This document shows positions 54,440 to 64,000 of a DNA stretch of 64,000 nt, one piece after another. A program made the translations under genes and the position numbers. This stretch comes from Bacteroidota bacterium (GTDB taxonomy: Bacteria; Bacteroidota; Bacteroidia; AKYH767-A; 2013-40CM-41-45). The stretch's first letter is position 1. Every line of letters begins with the position of its first letter. The stretch is taken from NCBI GenBank assembly GCA_016720935.1, contig JADKJP010000004.1:558001-622000 (forward strand), written 5' to 3'. Under the pieces are notes generated by a model. It saw only the letters and a list, made by a program, of their open reading frames with translations, was not told the DNA's origin and did not search any database.

Positions 54440-57400
54440 TTAGTGTTCTGTCTTTATTACTTTGATCGTTTTCCGTTGATCCATATAGATCACATCCACG
54501 AAATAAGTTCCAGCGGCAAGTCTTGCTCCAGCCTCTGTGTAACCGTTGACATTTTCCTGTTCTTCGAGTAATCTTCCGCTCATATCATAGATATGAATGG
54601 TCACCACTTTCTCCGTCAGGATGCGGAATGTACCGCGGAACGGATTCGGATACACAAAGACGCCCAGGTTTTCTTTTGCAGGTTGTGAAATGGCACTGCA
54701 AGGATCGAAAGTAATGCGGATTGTATCGCTGGACTGACAACCGAAGGCATTGCCAACAGTTACGTAAATTAATTTTGTTCCAACTCCTGATCCTGAGCTG
54801 TCGATATTCACGGATGTGCTTGTTTCACCGGTAGACCAAAAGATAGAACTGTATCCTGATCCGATGCTGAGTACAATTGTTGCATTCGCGCACACTACAG
54901 AATCAGCACCCAATTGCACAGAAGGCGCAGGGTAAACCGTCATTGGTCGTGACGCGCTTCCGACACAACCGTTTTGTGTAACACTGTAATTGATTGTATA
55001 AGTTCCCAATCCTATTTGCGGATTAAAGGTTCCGTTGCTCACACCGGTGCCACTATAAGTACCACCGGAAGGACTTCCTCCGCTGAGTACAACAGGAGTG
55101 CCATTGATACAAGATCCGGTAAATGCGGAGAGTGTTACTGTTGGCGGAGCTGTCACAGTAATTTGTGTCTGAGCGGAATTGGTACAACCGTTAGCATCCG
55201 TATAGACGTATGTAATCGTAGTAAAGCCCGCTCCGGCAACTGAAGGATTAAATGTAGAGCCCGTCACACCATTTCCACTGTAACTTCCTCCGTTTGGTAA
55301 ACCACCGCTCAGGTTGAAAGGAGTAGTATTTAAGCAAGTCGGTGAGAATGTACTGATCGTCACATTCGGTAAAGTATTTACGAAAATTGTAGAAATAGCA
55401 GAAGCCGAACATCCGTTCGCTGCAGTATAAGTATAGACAACAGTATCATTTCCAGCGCCGGCTAATACCGGGAAGAAATTTCCGTTGTTAATTCCATTTC
55501 CGGAATATGTACCACCGGAAGGAGATCCTCCGCTCAAGGCGAAGAAGGCTGAATTCGCACAAACCGGAGAGAAGGAACCAAGCGTTACTGATGGTGCTGC
55601 AAGTACAACAATATTTCTAGTTGCAGAATTAGAACATCCGCTTGCATCGGAATACGTATAAGTAATAGTATGTGTTCCCGCACCTGCCGTAGCAGGATTG
55701 AAGATTCCAGAACTCACTCCGTTTCCAGAATACGTTCCACCGGCAGGCGAACCGCCACTTAAAGTAATCGGAGCCACGCTGGAACACACATCCGCGAAAG
55801 AAGATAATGTTACCGTTGGAAGAGTATAAACTGAAATCACCGAAGTATCGGATGCGGTACATCCTCCGTTTGAATATTGATACGTAAGAATATGTTGTCC
55901 GACGCCTGCTGTTGAAGGTGTGAATACACCACCACTCACTCCGATACCGGAATAAGTGCCTCCCGCAGGAGATCCTTGTGTCAAAGTGATTGCATTCGCG
56001 TTCAGACAAACTGAAGACAAATTTCCGAAACTAACAACCGGAACAGTATTCACCGTGACTGTCACCAATGCCTGAGCTGTACAAGCTCCGGAATTTGTTC
56101 CTGTCACCGTATAGGTTGTTGTGCTTGCAGGATTCGCTGTAACGACAGCATCGGTTGTTGCGCTTAATCCGGTTGCGGGTGTCCATTGATAAGTGGAAGC
56201 GCCGCTTGCCGTCAACTGAGTTGAAGAGCCGGCACATAAAGTTGATGAACCGGCAACAGCAGTCATTGTGAAGCCGTTTGACACCGCATTCACCGTTGGA
56301 TTGCCAACACTCAGATAATTCGCGGCATAACCCAGACCGTTGTATTCTACAATCTGAAAATAATATCGAACACCGAGTGTCAGTCCGGTTACGGTTACAG
56401 AATTTCCTGTACCGTTATAGACTACATAATTGTCAGAACCAAGATTTGCACCACTACCAAACTGACTGTTGGCTATATAATACATTCCATCGACAGGGAA
56501 TGCATTCACTGCTGATGCGGCTTTTGCAACAACAATTCTTCCATAACCATTTCCCGGAAGAAAATTCAATTGAAGGTCACCACAGTTGGAACTAGTAATC
56601 TGTACTGAAGAAGTATTGACATTCGGTTGTGTTGCAATTGCAGGAGATGTTTTTGCAACATAAAAATCTGCTAGTGGATAACCCTGCAAAGTTGCAGGAC
56701 CGAAATAGGCTGTATCGTTAAAAAATCCTGATGTATACACATTACTTAATGTATCGCAGGTGACAGCCAAACCCGCATCACGCTGAACTCCGCCTCCGGG
56801 TTTAGCCCAGTTTACATTACCTGCTGTATCATACACTGCAATAAACACATCTCTGTTCCCTCGGGCACCAACATAAACAGTTCCAAAATATCCGTGATCG
56901 TCAATTTGTCCGGTAACATAGACCTGATTTTTTCGCGCATCGTAAGTACATGCATAGGCCATATCTTCATAAGGCCCTCCGCTACGTTTTGCCCAAAGAA
57001 CATTTCCGTTCGGATCATATTTTACAAGAAAATTATCCGTACTTCCTTCTGAGATTAATTCATTAGATCCAAAATATGTAGTGTCTTTGAAATAACCAGC
57101 TACATAAGCATTTCCCAATTCATCTGTTGTGATTGCATTGCCTCGTGTTGTATCACAGCAACCACCGGCTGTACGCACCCACTGAAAATTTCCGCTGGTA
57201 TCGTACTTCGCGATGAACATACTGTTCTTACCCTGCACACTCACATTTGTACCGCTAAAGTTTGCTGCTTGTGTAATTGTTCCGGTGATAAAAACATTGC
57301 CTTGTTGATCAAAAGCAACACCACGACCACGATCTTCTTTTGTTCCGCCTGCTTTCTTCACCCAAAGAATATTTCCATTCGGGTCAGCTTTCGCGAGGTA

Positions 57401-58011
57401 AATATCGTTGCTATTACTACTACTGGTCATATTCAGTGATCCGAAATTTGCATTTCCGGAAAAGTAACCGGTGAGGTAACTAAAACCATTCGGATCTGTT
57501 GTGATTGCCTTTCCTTTATCATCACCTGTTCCTCCCATCCTTTTCGCCCAGAGAAAACTTCCTCCGCTTGAATACTTCACAAAAAATATATCATTCGCTC
57601 CCTGTACCGTCAATGAATCGCCTGCCTGGAATCCGGCAGTGGTTTCAAACTCTCCGGTATGATAGCTGTTGTGCTGCGCATCTACTCCTACTCCCCAACT
57701 AACATCTCCACCATTTCCACCGGCATGTTTTACCCATTTCAAATTTCCATCGGTATCGTATTTACCGACAAGAATATCGTGTTTGCCGTTTGAATTGAGA
57801 GTTACATTTTCGAACACAGCCGAGTATTCGATTTGTCCAGAAACATACACGTTTCCGGAATCATCGGCTACAATAGCATTGCCATATTCGAAACCCTGGG
57901 AGCTTCCCTGTTTCGCCCATAAAAATGATTGAGCGTTCGCGCTGAACTGTATTGAAAAATTACGCCACATACCAGCAATACGCGGTCGATAATAAAACAT
58001 CTGTTTTTCAT
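54440..58011 (-). CDS. SBBP-repeat/Ig-like T9SS protein, frameshifted signal
   Basis: Reconstructed as 1190 residues. A signal peptide (MKNRCFIIDRVLLVCGVIF, then SIQFSANAQS) begins at 58011, but the frame breaks at an A/T run (57955-57959 on the plus strand). One base is missing; adding it joins the signal to SFLWAKQG. The next ATG in the mature frame, at 58000, gives a non-hydrophobic start. The mature part has SBBP-type repeats (FLWAKRMGG, then G-N-A-x-T-T-D; about 30-450), an Ig/FN3-like domain, seven repeats of SGGSPSGGTYSGNGVS type, and a T9SS type A domain (VFVYPNPFRGTF, then AGTYFVDVIY). Likely a surface adhesin. Confidence 0.85.
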
Positions 58012-58140
58012 AGGATCCATTGTTCGCTCTAAAAACGGATACAAGCGGTTCCTGGTTAGTACAAAATCAGGTCGGATCTGACGGTTTTATTACAGAATTG
58101 GTAAATAAATCAGAAACTCATGGTTTTGTGGTGAAAAAGT

Positions 58141-58265
58141 GGGGACGGGGGACGAGGGACGGGGGACGAGGGACGAGGGACGAACATCCGCACAATAAGC
58201 TAATAACTCAATAACCTAATAACTCAATAACCTAATAACTCAATAACTCAATAACTTAATAACAA
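58141..58265. repeat. Heptad GGGACGA array and octamer AATAACTC array
   Basis: Bases about 58141-58185 hold five or six GGGACGA-type units. Bases about 58198-58262 hold eight units of eight bases (TAATAACT, CAATAACC and similar). This octamer is the clear exception to the heptad rule. Confidence 0.85.
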
Positions 58266-58298
58266 AGGTACGAGGGAAAGAGATTTGAAAAGCTTGTA

Positions 58299-58962
58299 TT
58301 ATTTTGGAGTGATTAGATGGAGATTCACTTTCGTTTTCAACTGATGTCTTAGCACATTCATGAATGTTGAATTCACTTTAAATCCTTTTTTTTTAGCTGA
58401 GAAAAAAAGATTGAGCGAAAGCACGGTTAGGTTCGGCGAGGAGAAGTGTTCCGCCGGGTTTTACAAGGACTCCGAAGGCATTGATCAAATCTGAAAATGC
58501 TTTTGTTTCATAGGCAACATCTGCGGCCAGAACGAGATCGGAAGCGAAAGAAGGATCGGGATTTCTCCAATCGAGAATTTGAAAGGATGCAGGTTGAGGA
58601 TTATTCAATTTCCAATTGTGTTCTGCAAAAACGAGTGGCTCCGGCATGTAGTCGGTGAGCGTGACTTTTGCTCCCAATTTTCCCGCGACAATTCCGGGCA
58701 AACCTAGTCCACATCCGATTTCCAGCACGTGTTGTCCGGGCTGAATGATGCTTGAGGAAATAAGATAATTTGAAAGCGCGATAGCGGATGGCCACAAATC
58801 CGCCCAATACGGAATCCGTTCATCCTGTACATCCGGATGATCTTCTCCCTTACGGATTAATTCATTGAAGAGAAAATCAACATCTGAAATTATATCCAGC
58901 TGAAATGAAAGTCCGGTGAGGAGAAGCTCTTCTCGTTGTGTGGGATAGTTGGAAGGAAGCAA
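58299..58962 (-). CDS. SAM-dependent methyltransferase (Methyltransf_16-like), frameshifted
   Basis: Reconstructed as 220 residues. The start has RIPYWADLWPSAIALSNYLI, then the SAM-binding motif VLEIGCGLGLPGIVAGKLGA and LTDYMPEPLVFAEHNWKLN, and DLVLAADVAYE. The uncorrected frame ends at FFLS. A 7-base T run (58402-58408 on the plus strand) is one too long. With six, the C-terminus continues FFSAKKKGFKVNSTFMNVLR to a TAA at 58301-58299, which is typical for this family. It resembles protein-lysine or small-molecule methyltransferases. Substrate unknown. Confidence 0.85.
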
Positions 58963-58971
58963 ACTAGAATT

Positions 58972-58994
58972 TTTCGCGCTAAGGACGCAAAGAG
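58972..58994. repeat. Dispersed GCGCAAAG element (short)
   Basis: TTTTTCGCGCTAAGGACGCA, then AAGAGA between the methyltransferase and FG-GAP genes. Confidence 0.55.
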
Positions 58995-58996
58995 AA

Positions 58997-61237
58997 TTAG
59001 TGGATGACTATAAATTTGGAAGCAGGGAATCGGGAGTTTTTCTCAGGGCAAATGAAGTAAATTCCGGAGGCATAACTGCTCACATCAATCTTTGTTTCTT
59101 TTCCTGAAAATGTATGACTTGACAAAGTCCGGCCATACATATCTTTTATCGTATAGGCTGTCGCAAGATGTCTTAACTGATCTTTCCATTGCACGACAAC
59201 TTCATTGGTTGCGGGAACAGGATAAATGTCAAATGGATTCGTAGCAGTAATTTCTTTTACTCCTGCCGTTGGATCGGTTTGCAAAAATATTTGTGCGCCA
59301 CCTCCATACAAGCCATATACCAGATCCAGGAATCCGTCTTCATTGAGATCGCCTCCACTCACTGTCATGTGGAAACTGTATTTGTTTCCCTGGATTTGCG
59401 AAAGCAGCGTGTCATCGAGAGTAAATGTTCCGTTCAGGTTTCCGTCAATATTTGAATAGGAAAATACTTTGCCCTGCATGCAGGAAACAATCATGCGATA
59501 AGAACCATTGTCGTCGAATACATATGGAACAGAATACCCGTCCGGGAAACCGCTTGTTTGAACAACAATTCCACCCAATGTATCATTGGTAGGCGTATTA
59601 CTGAAGAATGCGGAATTAACGGTCCCGATATTTTCAAAGTAATTTACAAATCCGTTCTTCTCCCCTATTATCAGGTCCGGTTTACCGTCACGGGTGATGT
59701 CCACCAATTGAGGCGCCGCAGTATTTCCGACATCTATTCCCATGTATGCCGCGGCTGTATAAACAAATGATGCAGCTACTCCTGGTCCGGCGGTATTGTT
59801 GAAGTAATACAATTTTCCATCCTCCGAACCAATGATCAAATCCGCATCAAGGTCTCCATCGAGGTCACCGAAAGTCGGGATAAGTGGTCCCTGCAGATTA
59901 AAAGGTATGGCTCCGGCATAATTTCTTGTTACAAATTCAAATGAAGGCGAAGAAGGTGTACCCGTATTTCTGTAATACGCCAAACCGGATTCAACATTTC
60001 CGCTTCCAACTGATAATGATTTATAACCAATGATCAAATCAAGCAAACCATCCGCATTGGCATCAAAAAACACGGGAGCAGACCCTTCACCCAAATCAAT
60101 CATTTCACTTTGTAAAAATGCATTTTGCTGGAAAGAAAAAACGGGCACAGCATTGGTACCGTTATTTTTATAATACAGGACTCCGTTTTTATTTTCAAAC
60201 TCCCGGTTACTCACGAGCAGGTCTTTTACGCCATCATGATCCGCATCAACATACGCATGAGAAGTGAATGTCGTCATATTCGCCGGTGTGTTGTAGGAAG
60301 GAAATAAAGTATCCTGCGAAACCATTTGCGCGGCAACATTGGTACCACCGTTAATGATGAGCAAACTATTTACAGCCTGTGAATCTCCAATCAAAAGATC
60401 CTTGTCATTATCACCATCAATATCGATTGTGAACCCTTGCGCATATGTATCATCTCTTCGAGCAACACTTGGTTCCAGCAATTCAGGCGGAACAGGTTGA
60501 TTAGTTGTACAGCTTGAACTGAATGTACCAACCGCAACATTACTATAATTTCCACCTCGCAATGCAAAATGCCCCCAAGCATAAGTCTCCAGAACAAATT
60601 TGTTGATGGAATCACAAACACCATATTGCTCCATACTCATGTTCTTGTAATAGGCAAAAGAACCAACGCAAAAGAATTGTTGTCCGAGGATATCCATATC
60701 TCCATCATTATCGATATCATTAAAATCCGGGATCAAAAAACCACTCGCAAGAATATTTGAGAATGAACCGCCACCATAATCCGCTTTGATCTGATTTTCC
60801 ACAAGAGTAAAAATTAATTGTCCGGATTGTGAATCATTGCGGTATTGCATGATGCCATTGTTATTCAGAGGAACAGTAAACAAATCCGCTTTCCCATCGC
60901 AATTGTAATCGTACAAAAGTGCCCAACCACGCATCTCCGGAAACTGAGCAGCGTATTCCGGAGCATAGCGATAAGAATTAATTCCGCCACCACCTGTATT
61001 GACAAACGTCATCGGACGGTTGTTTGACATATCAAAAGCAAAAAGATCCATCAATCCATCGGAGTTCAAATCGATTTCTGAAAACTTTGGGAAATTAATT
61101 CCCCCGGCCCATGGATACAACAACTGATGTCCGGCATCAACAACAGGAATGGAATCAGCGAAATGAAAATTTAATGGTTGTTGTGCTCTTCCACTGATGC
61201 ACATAAGTATTCCGAAGAACAAAGCAAGCTTTTTCAT
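58997..61237 (-). CDS. FG-GAP/VCBS repeat T9SS surface protein
   Basis: About 746 residues from the ATG at 61237 (MKKLALFFGILMCISGRAQQ, signal peptide). About nine calcium-binding-like repeats of the D-x-D-x-D-G-x-x-D-L-x-x-G form are visible (for example DLNSDGLMDLFAFD, DITRDGKPDLIIGEKNG, DLNEDGFLDLVYG), which build an integrin-like propeller. The C-terminal T9SS type A domain begins FDIYPVPATNEVVVQW and ends SKFIVIH. Likely surface-exposed, calcium-stabilised; binding partner unknown. Confidence 0.9.
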   Translation of the reverse strand: MKKLALFFGILMCISGRAQQPLNFHFADSIPVVDAGHQLLYPWAGGINFPKFSEIDLNSDGLMDLFAFDMSNNRPMTFVNTGGGGINSYRYAPEYAAQFPEMRGWALLYDYNCDGKADLFTVPLNNNGIMQYRNDSQSGQLIFTLVENQIKADYGGGSFSNILASGFLIPDFNDIDNDGDMDILGQQFFCVGSFAYYKNMSMEQYGVCDSINKFVLETYAWGHFALRGGNYSNVAVGTFSSSCTTNQPVPPELLEPSVARRDDTYAQGFTIDIDGDNDKDLLIGDSQAVNSLLIINGGTNVAAQMVSQDTLFPSYNTPANMTTFTSHAYVDADHDGVKDLLVSNREFENKNGVLYYKNNGTNAVPVFSFQQNAFLQSEMIDLGEGSAPVFFDANADGLLDLIIGYKSLSVGSGNVESGLAYYRNTGTPSSPSFEFVTRNYAGAIPFNLQGPLIPTFGDLDGDLDADLIIGSEDGKLYYFNNTAGPGVAASFVYTAAAYMGIDVGNTAAPQLVDITRDGKPDLIIGEKNGFVNYFENIGTVNSAFFSNTPTNDTLGGIVVQTSGFPDGYSVPYVFDDNGSYRMIVSCMQGKVFSYSNIDGNLNGTFTLDDTLLSQIQGNKYSFHMTVSGGDLNEDGFLDLVYGLYGGGAQIFLQTDPTAGVKEITATNPFDIYPVPATNEVVVQWKDQLRHLATAYTIKDMYGRTLSSHTFSGKETKIDVSSYASGIYFICPEKNSRFPASKFIVIH

Positions 61238-61285
61238 GATGGCAATTTGATGTAAAGTTATCATTTGACTTCGCAGGGAGAAAAT

Positions 61286-61338
61286 AAAAAACCGGAAATC
61301 ATGAACAAGGTTTCCCCCATCCCGATTCCCGGCTTTTT
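61286..61338 (-). terminator. Intrinsic terminator
   Basis: On the minus strand AAAAAGCCGGGAATC (61338-61324) pairs with GATTTCCGGTTTTTT (61300-61286), 15 positions with G.U pairs, and is followed by a T-rich stretch. Confidence 0.75.
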
Positions 61339-61349
61339 CGATTGTCCGC

Positions 61350-63701
61350 CTAGCGGATCGCTATCTTTCCCTTGTGGGTTTCTCCGGTTTTGGAATTGAT
61401 TATTTGAAAGAAATAAAGACCCGAACTCAGGTTTTCCCCTGAAATCTGATATTTATCAAGATTTGTCTCAGCCTTTAATACTTCTTTTCCGGAATTATCA
61501 AATAATGAAATTTTCATTTTTTCCCTTTGATCATTTTTGAAAATGAATGTTCCCTGTTTATCCATAGGATTTGGATAAAAATAAACGTCGCGATCAACCA
61601 TCACAGGCTTATCCAGTCCAACCGGAATCTGGTTCACCAAAGTATTCCAGGTGATGTTCGTCTCTATCGCCGGATTTTGATCAAAGTAAATGAAAGCCTG
61701 ATTTTCAACACGTGTCGGATCAGGTAATCCTGTTTTCGGATGTATACGGTAGCGAACAAAGCCATGACTTCCCTGCTCATTCACATTACTATCCGGCAAT
61801 AAAATATTGTTGTAGAGGAAAGTTATGGCGCGGTTGCTGTCGATTTGTGTTTCAACGCTATGGCTGCTCGCAATCAGTTCAAACGTGCTCATGTCAAGTG
61901 ATGCATCAAGTGTATCACGAATGATTACTGTGAAAGCCGTATCATTACCGGAATTCTGGAATCGAATCATGTAATCCAGTGAATCGTTCATCATCGTGTA
62001 ATGCATGATATCGTCAACACCTTCAGGAGTGACTGTTTTGTCATTGGGATCATAGGAACAAAGTATGAGTCTTTGATAAGGAGAACCGTCGACAGAAAAT
62101 TGCACATTGCCAAATCCATCTTCGACATCTATGTGCGACTGAAACCAAACCATATTTCCCGGACCGGGATTCATCATGGTGATATTAATTGTCTGTGATT
62201 GCAAGGGTTGCAAATTCGAGAAAGTCCAGAAGATGGTGTCTCCACTAATTGCACTTTGCACAGGATTCGCAGATATAAAAGTCACATTGGGGCTGCCAAC
62301 GAGATAGAGGCTTCCTTGCGCGACCACATTGCTTGTATTACTAATGACGATATTGGAAGTTCCGCTTTGATAGCAGCGAAGTGATGCAGCATTGAACTGG
62401 ACGGTACATGTATAATCCGGCAGAGAAGATCGCAAACCAAAATCAAACCCTCCCATGTTTCCGGTGTTGGTGAATGTATAAGCTGGCTGACTGGTAATCA
62501 CAAAATTGCTGAATGCCTGTGTCCATGCAATGGTATGTGTTCCGAGAGTGGAGCCCATCGAATAATCTCCAAGGTAGTTTGAAAATGAATATGAGCCCTC
62601 AGGATTAAGGATTACTTTCTGGTTTGCAATAGGATTTTCACCGATATCGAATTGTCCGTTATTATTTGCATCATAATAAATATGACCGGTGAGATAAGAT
62701 GGTGGTACTGTCACCTCCAGTGCATTGTATAGATAATATGCGCCTCCTCCTACATAAAGATACAAATCATAAATACCTACAGGCATGGTCTGGCTGATTT
62801 GAGTCAGAACCTGCACCAGATTCGAATCAAGAACGATAAATGATGATGCTGCGATGGAATAACCATAAGAAGAATTTTGCTGCAACCAATATCCGACAGT
62901 GATATTTCCATAAGGATATGGCCCGCTAGTAAATAATCCAAGTGTCGTGATTATTGAATTTAAAACCTCTCCCTGATAAGCGATAGCAGGGGATAGTCCG
63001 ATGATCCCGTCGACACCACCAAAATCCAGTCCTGAGACGTTCGCGTTGTTAATCGCAAATGTGAATGACGCCGAATCAGATGATCGAACATAATCATGTG
63101 TATTACCTCCGGTCCATGTAATGGTATAACTTCCATTCATTAATGGATAGGAATAATTTCCACCTGTATCGGTATAAACAACCTGATTGCCCGGTTGCAA
63201 CAACAGAGCCTGATTCACCAGCCCGGAATCAATCACATCGAAAACTCCATTTCCATTTTTATCGAAGAAAACCTTTCCGCTTGCATATCCATCCGGAGGA
63301 ACTACCGTAAAACTGGATGGTAAAGTATAGGTCTGCAAATTAGATCCGTAGAATTGAACATCTGTTGTCGTAACAACCAGATCATAAACACCCGTGAGAG
63401 CATTTCCAGGAATGCTAAATACCAGGTTTAGAGTATTAGGGTTTATAACTGTACAAGGATTTGGGATTGAAAACATGTTGTACCTGTCACAAACCGGAAT
63501 CCTGTTTACACCCTGCTCCAGGTAAACTTCGTATATATTTCCATTTGCTGATATTGAAGTCAAGAAAAGATTACTGGAAGTCACAGTTGTAGTAAGATAT
63601 GTTTGACCCTTGTAACCTGTGGCCGGATTGATTCCGGTTAATTGCGCGAATCCAAAATGAGAGAAAAAGATTAAGATAAAGAATGAATAGAAATTCTTCA
63701 T
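61350..63701 (-). CDS. SdrD_B-like repeat T9SS surface protein
   Basis: 783 residues. Signal peptide MKNFYSFFILIFFSHFGFAQ. Two SdrD_B-like modules (SGKVFFDKNGNGVFDVIDSG and GHIYYDANNNGQFDIGENP) lie in residues about 140-390. The middle holds beta-rich segments, then SYDPNDKTVTPEGVDDIMH and DYMIRFQNSGNDTAFTVIIR, a conserved block of many Bacteroidota surface proteins. The C-terminus is T9SS type A (VYFYPNPMDKQGTFIF, then SSGLYFFQI, ending GKIAIR). The stop region is nearly the same as in the next gene, so they are probably tandem paralogues. Confidence 0.88.
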   Translation of the reverse strand: MKNFYSFFILIFFSHFGFAQLTGINPATGYKGQTYLTTTVTSSNLFLTSISANGNIYEVYLEQGVNRIPVCDRYNMFSIPNPCTVINPNTLNLVFSIPGNALTGVYDLVVTTTDVQFYGSNLQTYTLPSSFTVVPPDGYASGKVFFDKNGNGVFDVIDSGLVNQALLLQPGNQVVYTDTGGNYSYPLMNGSYTITWTGGNTHDYVRSSDSASFTFAINNANVSGLDFGGVDGIIGLSPAIAYQGEVLNSIITTLGLFTSGPYPYGNITVGYWLQQNSSYGYSIAASSFIVLDSNLVQVLTQISQTMPVGIYDLYLYVGGGAYYLYNALEVTVPPSYLTGHIYYDANNNGQFDIGENPIANQKVILNPEGSYSFSNYLGDYSMGSTLGTHTIAWTQAFSNFVITSQPAYTFTNTGNMGGFDFGLRSSLPDYTCTVQFNAASLRCYQSGTSNIVISNTSNVVAQGSLYLVGSPNVTFISANPVQSAISGDTIFWTFSNLQPLQSQTINITMMNPGPGNMVWFQSHIDVEDGFGNVQFSVDGSPYQRLILCSYDPNDKTVTPEGVDDIMHYTMMNDSLDYMIRFQNSGNDTAFTVIIRDTLDASLDMSTFELIASSHSVETQIDSNRAITFLYNNILLPDSNVNEQGSHGFVRYRIHPKTGLPDPTRVENQAFIYFDQNPAIETNITWNTLVNQIPVGLDKPVMVDRDVYFYPNPMDKQGTFIFKNDQREKMKISLFDNSGKEVLKAETNLDKYQISGENLSSGLYFFQIINSKTGETHKGKIAIR

Positions 63702-63801
63702 AATTGGTGTTTGTTGATTCCGGATATCCGATCAATGACGTAAAAAAAATCGAAGGCTCAACTCTATCTGCAACATATTCTATCTCTGAGATTTCAAATA
63801 A

Positions 63802-63842
63802 ACCGGAAATCTTGTCAGAACATATTCTGACAGATTTCCGGT
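63802..63842 (-). terminator. Intrinsic terminator
   Basis: ACCGGAAATC (63802-63811) pairs perfectly with GATTTCCGGT (63833-63842), extended inward by TGTCAGAA / TTCTGACA with one bulged base. On the minus strand TTTATTTG follows. It resembles the terminator at 61286. Confidence 0.85.
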
Positions 63843-63858
63843 GTTTCCGATTCCCCGC

Positions 63859-64000
63859 CTAGCGGATCGTTATCTTACCTGCATGCGATTCTCCGGTTAC
63901 AGAATTCAAAAGACGGAAGAAATAAAGACCACTTGCAAGATTTCCTTTGTTGAGGGTGTACTCCTCATTTGTTGTCGTTGTATTCAACACTGTTTTTCCG
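63859..64000 (-). CDS. T9SS type A sorting domain protein, C-terminal fragment
   Basis: Only the last 46 codons lie inside the window: GKTVLNTTTTNEEYTLNKGN, then LASGLYFFRLLNS, ending GKITIR and TAG. This is a T9SS type A sorting domain whose end (SVTGESHAGKITIR) is close to that of the gene downstream (SKTGETHKGKIAIR). The rest is cut by the window end. Confidence 0.88.
   Translation of the reverse strand, partial: GKTVLNTTTTNEEYTLNKGNLASGLYFFRLLNSVTGESHAGKITIR

Overview
The window looks like a chromosomal piece of a free-living member of the Bacteroidota (Flavobacteriia/Chitinophagia-like). Three things point there. Ten proteins carry type IX secretion (T9SS) C-terminal sorting domains. 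The promoter-like sites visible fit the Bacteroidota pattern TTG-N18-TAnnTTTG rather than the E. coli one. The sensor kinases are of the TPR and two-component-propeller types common in that phylum. No rRNA, tRNA, CRISPR array, prophage or transposase gene was seen.

Layout. 0-8.4 kb: a YceI-like protein, a Crp/Fnr regulator, and two secreted proteins (one T9SS type A, one 1669-residue type B adhesin). 8.6-10.6 kb: a polyprenyl diphosphate synthase and a nucleotide-sugar epimerase. 11.3-15.7 kb: an A/T-rich accessory block with a phage-tail-like S74 surface protein, a small T9SS protein and the remnant of a second S74 gene. 15.7-21.2 kb: RmlA, an RND exporter, a YitT membrane protein and two small envelope ORFs. 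21.5-23.2 kb: convergent ACR3 and ArsC genes, each preceded by nearly the same palindromic operator. 23.3-36.8 kb: pyrophosphatase, then a signalling cluster with three paralogous histidine kinases differing in their input domains (TPR, cyclic-nucleotide-binding, beta-propeller), a MORN-repeat protein, a SWIB/histone-like protein, a receiver, a hybrid kinase, an Hpt protein and a membrane-tethered receiver. 36.9-40.9 kb: a methionine/glutamine aminotransferase, an omega-amidase and a secreted peptidylarginine-deiminase-like enzyme. 41.0-48.4 kb: hemerythrin, serine hydrolase, Ig-like lipoprotein, free-methionine-sulfoxide reductase, ComF and a P-type ATPase. 48.5-50.8 kb: a metallopeptidase gene flanked on both sides by pairs of a 168-bp palindromic element. 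51.1-64 kb: an acyltransferase, five large T9SS surface proteins (the last cut by the window edge) and a methyltransferase.

Two genome-wide patterns stand out. First, at least a dozen intergenic spacers hold short tandem arrays whose unit is almost always seven bases although the unit sequence differs. The same unit families recur at distant loci in both orientations, and one array supplies the stop codon of a gene. Second, six genes are split by single-base frameshifts, four of them in A/T homopolymers. They include RmlA and the signal peptide of a T9SS protein. In all six the protein becomes continuous when one base is added or removed. Sequencing error is the simplest explanation, but phase variation remains possible for the 8-base tract in the S74 adhesin. 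These genes are annotated here at their reconstructed full length.
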